This document shows, one piece after another, positions 60,508 to 64,000 of a stretch of DNA of 64,000 nt. Both the position numbers and the translations under genes were made by a program. How positions within the stretch are numbered: the first letter of the stretch is position 1; each line of letters opens with the position of its first letter. Below the pieces are notes generated by a model. That model was not told the DNA's origin. It worked only from the letters and a program-made list of their open reading frames with translations, and searched no databases. Source of the DNA: Flavobacterium sp. AG291 (GTDB taxonomy: Bacteria; Bacteroidota; Bacteroidia; Flavobacteriales; Flavobacteriaceae); the NCBI RefSeq assembly GCF_003350375.1, contig NZ_QQAR01000015.1, forward strand, positions 1-64,000, in the 5' to 3' direction.

Positions 60508-61779
60508 TTATTTCATTATTGTCTGAGTTCTGTCCGGACCTACAGATACAACTTTGATAGGTACTTCAAGTTCTTTTTCAATAAACTCAATATATTCTTT
60601 AAGCTCAGCAGGAAGCTGCTCATAAGTAGTCATTCCTGTAAGGTCAGCAGCCCATCCTTTTTTCTCAACAAAAATCGGCTCAACATTTTCCGGTTCGATG
60701 TTGTATGGAAGGTGGTTAATTTCCTGTCCTTTATATTTATAGGCAGTACATACTTTTAGAGTATCGAAACCTGAAAGTACGTCACCTTTCATCATGTAAA
60801 GAGCAGTTACACCATTTACCTGAACCGCATATTTAAGCGCTACAAGGTCTAACCAACCACAACGTCTTGCACGTCCTGTAACCGAACCGAATTCATTACC
60901 AACGCGTGCCATAGTAGCACCATCTTCATCAAATAGTTCAGTAGGGAATGGTCCGCTACCTACACGTGTAGTATATGCTTTAAAAATTCCGAATACATCT
61001 TTAACTCTGTTTGGTGCAATACCAAGACCTGTACAAGCTCCTGCGGCAGTAGTATTAGATGATGTAACGAATGGATAAGTTCCGAAATCAATATCAAGAA
61101 GCGATCCCTGAGCACCTTCAGCAAGGATTGTTTTTCCTTCCTTCATGGCTTTGTTCAGGTACTCTTCACTATCAATGAAAGTAAGTTTCTTAAGTTCTTT
61201 AACCGCAGCAAAGAATTCAGCCTCAAGCTCAGCAAGATCATATTGAAGATCTACATTGTAGAAATCGATCATTGCCTGGTGTTTGTCAGCAAGATGGCGG
61301 TAAAGCTCTTCAAAGTTGTCAAGCTCAATATCACCTACACGAAGACCGTTTCTTCCGGTTTTGTCCATATAAGTAGGTCCAATACCTTTAAGTGTAGAGC
61401 CAATCTTTGCTTTTCCTTTAGAAGCTTCAGAAGCAGCATCTAAAAGCCGGTGAGTAGGAAGAATTAGGTGTGCTTTTCTTGAAATAAGAAGGCGTGACTG
61501 TATATCGATATTGAATTTTTCAAGTCCTTCTATCTCTTTCTGGAAAACAACAGGATCCATAACCACACCGTTTCCTATGATATTAACAGAGTTTTTATGG
61601 AATATACCTGATGGTATAGTTCTTAAAACGTGTTTGATACCGTCAAACTCAAGCGTGTGTCCGGCATTTGGCCCACCCTGAAAACGGGCAATAATATCAT
61701 ATTTTGATGTGAGTACGTCAACGATCTTTCCTTTACCTTCGTCGCCCCACTGTAATCCAAGCAGCAAATCTACGGTCAT
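60508..61779 (-). CDS. purA: Adenylosuccinate synthetase
   Basis: A 423-residue enzyme of AMP synthesis (IMP + aspartate + GTP). It shows LLLGLQWGDEGKGKIVDVL (P-loop-like, catalytic Asp), GGPNAGHTLEFDGIKHVLRTIPSG, GPTYMDKTGRNGLRVGD, ILAEGAQGSLLDIDFGTYPFVTSSNTTAAGACTGLGI, AYTTRVGSGPFPTEL, GRARRCGWLDLVALKYA and the C-terminal EYIEFIEKELEVPIKVVSVGPDRTQTI. Full length. Separated from the fur-like gene by a terminator. Confidence 0.98.
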   Translation of the reverse strand: MTVDLLLGLQWGDEGKGKIVDVLTSKYDIIARFQGGPNAGHTLEFDGIKHVLRTIPSGIFHKNSVNIIGNGVVMDPVVFQKEIEGLEKFNIDIQSRLLISRKAHLILPTHRLLDAASEASKGKAKIGSTLKGIGPTYMDKTGRNGLRVGDIELDNFEELYRHLADKHQAMIDFYNVDLQYDLAELEAEFFAAVKELKKLTFIDSEEYLNKAMKEGKTILAEGAQGSLLDIDFGTYPFVTSSNTTAAGACTGLGIAPNRVKDVFGIFKAYTTRVGSGPFPTELFDEDGATMARVGNEFGSVTGRARRCGWLDLVALKYAVQVNGVTALYMMKGDVLSGFDTLKVCTAYKYKGQEINHLPYNIEPENVEPIFVEKKGWAADLTGMTTYEQLPAELKEYIEFIEKELEVPIKVVSVGPDRTQTIMK

Positions 61780-61837
61780 TCCTTTAATTTGTTTGTTATA
61801 TTGAAATAATTGTTTTTCGGATAATTACTAAAAATAA

Positions 61838-61863
61838 AAACCAATCCTTTTCAGGGTTGGTTT
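61838..61863 (-). terminator. Rho-independent terminator of the Fur-family gene
   Basis: Arms 61838-61847 and 61854-61863 (AAACCAATCC/GGGTTGGTTT, one G-U pair), 6-base loop, T-rich tail on the minus strand. Confidence 0.85.
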
Positions 61864-61887
61864 ATCGTTTTCTAAACGAGCCCTTTA

Positions 61888-62376
61888 TTAATGTTCTGCA
61901 ACAGGTTGTTCAACAACAGGTTTTTCCTGTTCCGTTGCAGATTGTTTTTTATGGCCGTAAAGGTATAAAGAATGGTTATGAATTTCAATACCAAAAATCT
62001 CTTCTATCGTTTTTTTGATAGATTGTATCCTTGGGTCGCAAAACTCTATAACTTCTCCTGTGTCAGTCATAATGATATGGTCATGCTGCTTGTCAAAATA
62101 CGATTTCTCGTAGTGGCTCTGGTTTTGTCCAAACTGGTGTCTTCTTACCAACCCGCATTCTAAAAGCAACTCTATCGTGTTGTAAAGCGTGGCACGGCTC
62201 ACACGGTAGTTCTTGTTTTTCATCTTTATGTACAGCGATTCAATGTCAAAATGCTCTTTGCTGTCATAAATTTCCTGAAGTATAGCATAGCGCTCAGGAG
62301 TTTTCCTGTGGCCTTTGTCTTCTAGGAACTTAGTAAAAACATTTTTTACAATGTCCTGGTTTTTATTATCTTCCAT
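61888..62376 (-). CDS. Fur family transcriptional regulator
   Basis: A 162-residue regulator. The winged helix (about residues 14-90) has [75 protein letters not shown], and the dimerisation part has [50 protein letters not shown]. Metal-binding His residues are in HDHIIM and NHSLYLYG. Only one Cys is present, so the structural Cys-x-x-Cys zinc site of many Fur proteins is absent. Glu/Pro/Gln-rich tail. Could be iron- or peroxide-sensing. Confidence 0.92.
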   Translation of the reverse strand: MEDNKNQDIVKNVFTKFLEDKGHRKTPERYAILQEIYDSKEHFDIESLYIKMKNKNYRVSRATLYNTIELLLECGLVRRHQFGQNQSHYEKSYFDKQHDHIIMTDTGEVIEFCDPRIQSIKKTIEEIFGIEIHNHSLYLYGHKKQSATEQEKPVVEQPVAEH

Positions 62377-62434
62377 GGTATTTGTATCGATGGTGCAAAG
62401 ATAATCTAAATTTCGTTAAGTGAAAGCATTAAGC

Positions 62435-64000
62435 TTAATTGTTATTTATCCTAGTCACTTTATCTATGCCATCTATTTTTTTAATATTGTCTATAAGTTT
62501 TTTAAGTATGGTGTTGTTCTGTACTACGACAGTAACCTGACCGTTAAATATCCCAGCATTTCCGCTAAGCGATATACTCTGGATGTTCACGTGCATATTG
62601 TTGGATATTACCTTGGTAAGTTCATTGGTAAGTCCCAGGGTATCCATACCGGTAATTTTAAGTGTTGCCTTGAATTCTTCCTGTGATGAATCGATCCATT
62701 TGGCTGGCATAATGCGGTAGGCGTAATTACTCTGAAGCCTGATGGCGTTCGGACAGTCTTTTTTGTGCACTTTAATACCTTCATTTATGGTAATAAAGCC
62801 AAACACATCATCTCCCGGAATGGGGTTACAGCAGTTGGATAGCTTATAGTCCAGTTTATCGTCATTTTTACCGAAAACCAACAGGTCATAATTACGGCTG
62901 ATCTCTTCTTTTTGTATCTGTTCCTGAGGTACGCTTGGCGAACGTTTGATCTTGCTCTTAAAGAAGTTCATGAACGTATTGCTCTTCAGGGCAGCATAAT
63001 CCTTAAGCTGTTGGTTGTCTATGGTTCCAACTCCTACACGATAAAACAGGTCAAGGCTGGTTTTTAGCTTAAAGTAGTTTACCAGCTCATTAACAATATT
63101 TTCGCTAAGTGTAATTTTTAAATGGCGTAACTTACGGGTAAGGAGTTCTTTACCGTCTTCGGCAATTTTTTTGGTACTTTCATTAAGTACGTTCTTAATC
63201 TTATTTTTAGCGCGGGCCGTTGTTACATAGTCCAGCCAGTGCGGATTAGGCTTTTGGTTGGGCGAGGTAATAACTTCCACCTGATCACCGCTGTTTAGTA
63301 CATGGTTTAGCGGAACCAGTTTACCATTTACACGTGTGCCTCTTGTTTTTACACCAATCTCAGAGTGTATGCTAAAGGCAAAATCCAGTGAGGTAGCTCC
63401 TTTTGGTAGCGATTTTATTTCGCCCTTAGGGGTAAATACATAAATTTCTTTGGCGTAAAGGTTCAGCTTAAAGTCCTCTACAAAGTCTACAGCATTGCCC
63501 GATGTGTTTTCGAGAGCTTCTTTAAGCAGGTTTAGCCAGGTTTCAAGTCCGTGTTCTTCGGTTGCGCCACCCTGTTTGTACTTGTAGTGTGCTGCATAAC
63601 CTTTTTCAGCTACTTCGTCCATACGCTCACTACGTACCTGAACTTCAACCCAACGACCCTTAGGTCCCATAACTGTAATGTGCAGGGCTTCATATCCGGT
63701 TGATTTAGGTGACGAGATCCAGTCTCTCAGCCTGCTAGGGCTGGGGCGGTAGTGGTCGGTTACGATAGAGTATATTTTCCAGGCTATGAATTTCTCATCA
63801 TGTTGGTTTGATCTATAGATTATTCGTAATGCAAACTTGTCGTATACTTCATCAAAAGTTACCCCTTGCGCCAGCATTTTCCTGCGGATGGAATATATCG
63901 ACTTCGGGCGGCCTTTTATGGTATATTCAATCCCTTCAGCATCAAGGGAAGCTTTTAATACGTCTGATATCGATTTGATATAAGCGTCCTGTTCTTCCTT
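62435..64000 (-). CDS. RelA/SpoT family (p)ppGpp synthetase/hydrolase, N-terminus outside window
   Basis: The frame is open from the right edge to the stop at 62435, giving 521 visible residues; the N-terminal HD hydrolase region and start lie outside. At the edge, KGRPKSIYSIRRKML is the canonical start of the synthetase domain, followed by FALRIIY, YRPSPSRLRDWISSPKSTGYEALHITV and VEVQVRSERMDEVAEKGYAAHYKYKQG. A TGS domain follows (EIYVFTPKGEIKSLPKGATSLDFAFSIHSEIG), then the helical/zinc-finger-like region with SNCCNPIPGDDVFGFITINEGIKVHKKDCPNA, and a C-terminal ACT domain. This is the bifunctional long RSH type governing the stringent response. Confidence 0.95.
   Translation of the reverse strand, partial: KEEQDAYIKSISDVLKASLDAEGIEYTIKGRPKSIYSIRRKMLAQGVTFDEVYDKFALRIIYRSNQHDEKFIAWKIYSIVTDHYRPSPSRLRDWISSPKSTGYEALHITVMGPKGRWVEVQVRSERMDEVAEKGYAAHYKYKQGGATEEHGLETWLNLLKEALENTSGNAVDFVEDFKLNLYAKEIYVFTPKGEIKSLPKGATSLDFAFSIHSEIGVKTRGTRVNGKLVPLNHVLNSGDQVEVITSPNQKPNPHWLDYVTTARAKNKIKNVLNESTKKIAEDGKELLTRKLRHLKITLSENIVNELVNYFKLKTSLDLFYRVGVGTIDNQQLKDYAALKSNTFMNFFKSKIKRSPSVPQEQIQKEEISRNYDLLVFGKNDDKLDYKLSNCCNPIPGDDVFGFITINEGIKVHKKDCPNAIRLQSNYAYRIMPAKWIDSSQEEFKATLKITGMDTLGLTNELTKVISNNMHVNIQSISLSGNAGIFNGQVTVVVQNNTILKKLIDNIKKIDGIDKVTRINNN

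Overview
The window looks like a chromosomal segment of a Flavobacteriaceae bacterium (Bacteroidota), probably Flavobacterium or a close relative. The evidence is type IX secretion (T9SS) sorting domains of both type A and type B, a TonB-dependent receptor with an N-terminal carboxypeptidase-regulatory-like domain, promoters of the TTTG / TAnnTTTG type, an almost complete lack of Shine-Dalgarno sequences, low GC, and family neighbourhoods typical of flavobacteria (def - DUF5606 - mazG; TPR - aroE - DUF349). Malate:quinone oxidoreductase and haem A synthase point to aerobic respiration. I see no rRNA, tRNA, CRISPR array or intact insertion sequence.

Layout. 1-5.4 kb: two tandem secreted repeat adhesins on the minus strand sharing an N-terminal domain; the longer one runs off the left edge. 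5.5-7.2 kb: a two-gene ABC exporter. 7.3-13.5 kb: minus-strand genes for an Omp85-like outer-membrane protein, a nucleoid-associated protein, a pRiA4b ORF-3-like protein, a VOC protein, an HPP membrane protein and a beta-barrel protein. 13.6-24.6 kb: a TonB-dependent receptor, two small T9SS cargo proteins, an AraC regulator and a lipoprotein, then a plus-strand operon of a TPR-like protein, a small membrane protein, a LytS/YehU-type histidine kinase with a 2TM tail, three free-standing 2TM proteins and a LytTR response regulator. Two AgrA-like direct repeats with identical geometry lie before the receptor and before this operon, suggesting one LytTR regulon.

24.7-29.8 kb: CsbD-like protein, haem A synthase, CCA-adding enzyme, TsaC-type enzyme and a sugar aminotransferase. 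30.0-36.3 kb: a glycan or lipooligosaccharide-core cluster (GT17, DUF5672, rhamnosyltransferase-like, Kdo-kinase-like, GT2 and a GT2-GT9 fusion). 36.3-46.5 kb: dapD, a methyltransferase, ruvX, mqo, an FUSC transporter-like protein, def, DUF5606, mazG and secreted proteins of unknown function.

46.6-52.5 kb is the most accessory-looking part: a large T9SS protein with nine Ig-like repeats, then a decapitated RHS-core/toxin-tip cassette with a candidate exported immunity gene, then about 500 bases of repeat debris. 52.5-64 kb returns to housekeeping genes on the minus strand: DUF349 protein, aroE, a TonB-C-like lipoprotein, a TPR protein, a class III aminotransferase, an OstA-like protein, purA, a Fur-family regulator and a RelA/SpoT homologue cut by the right edge.
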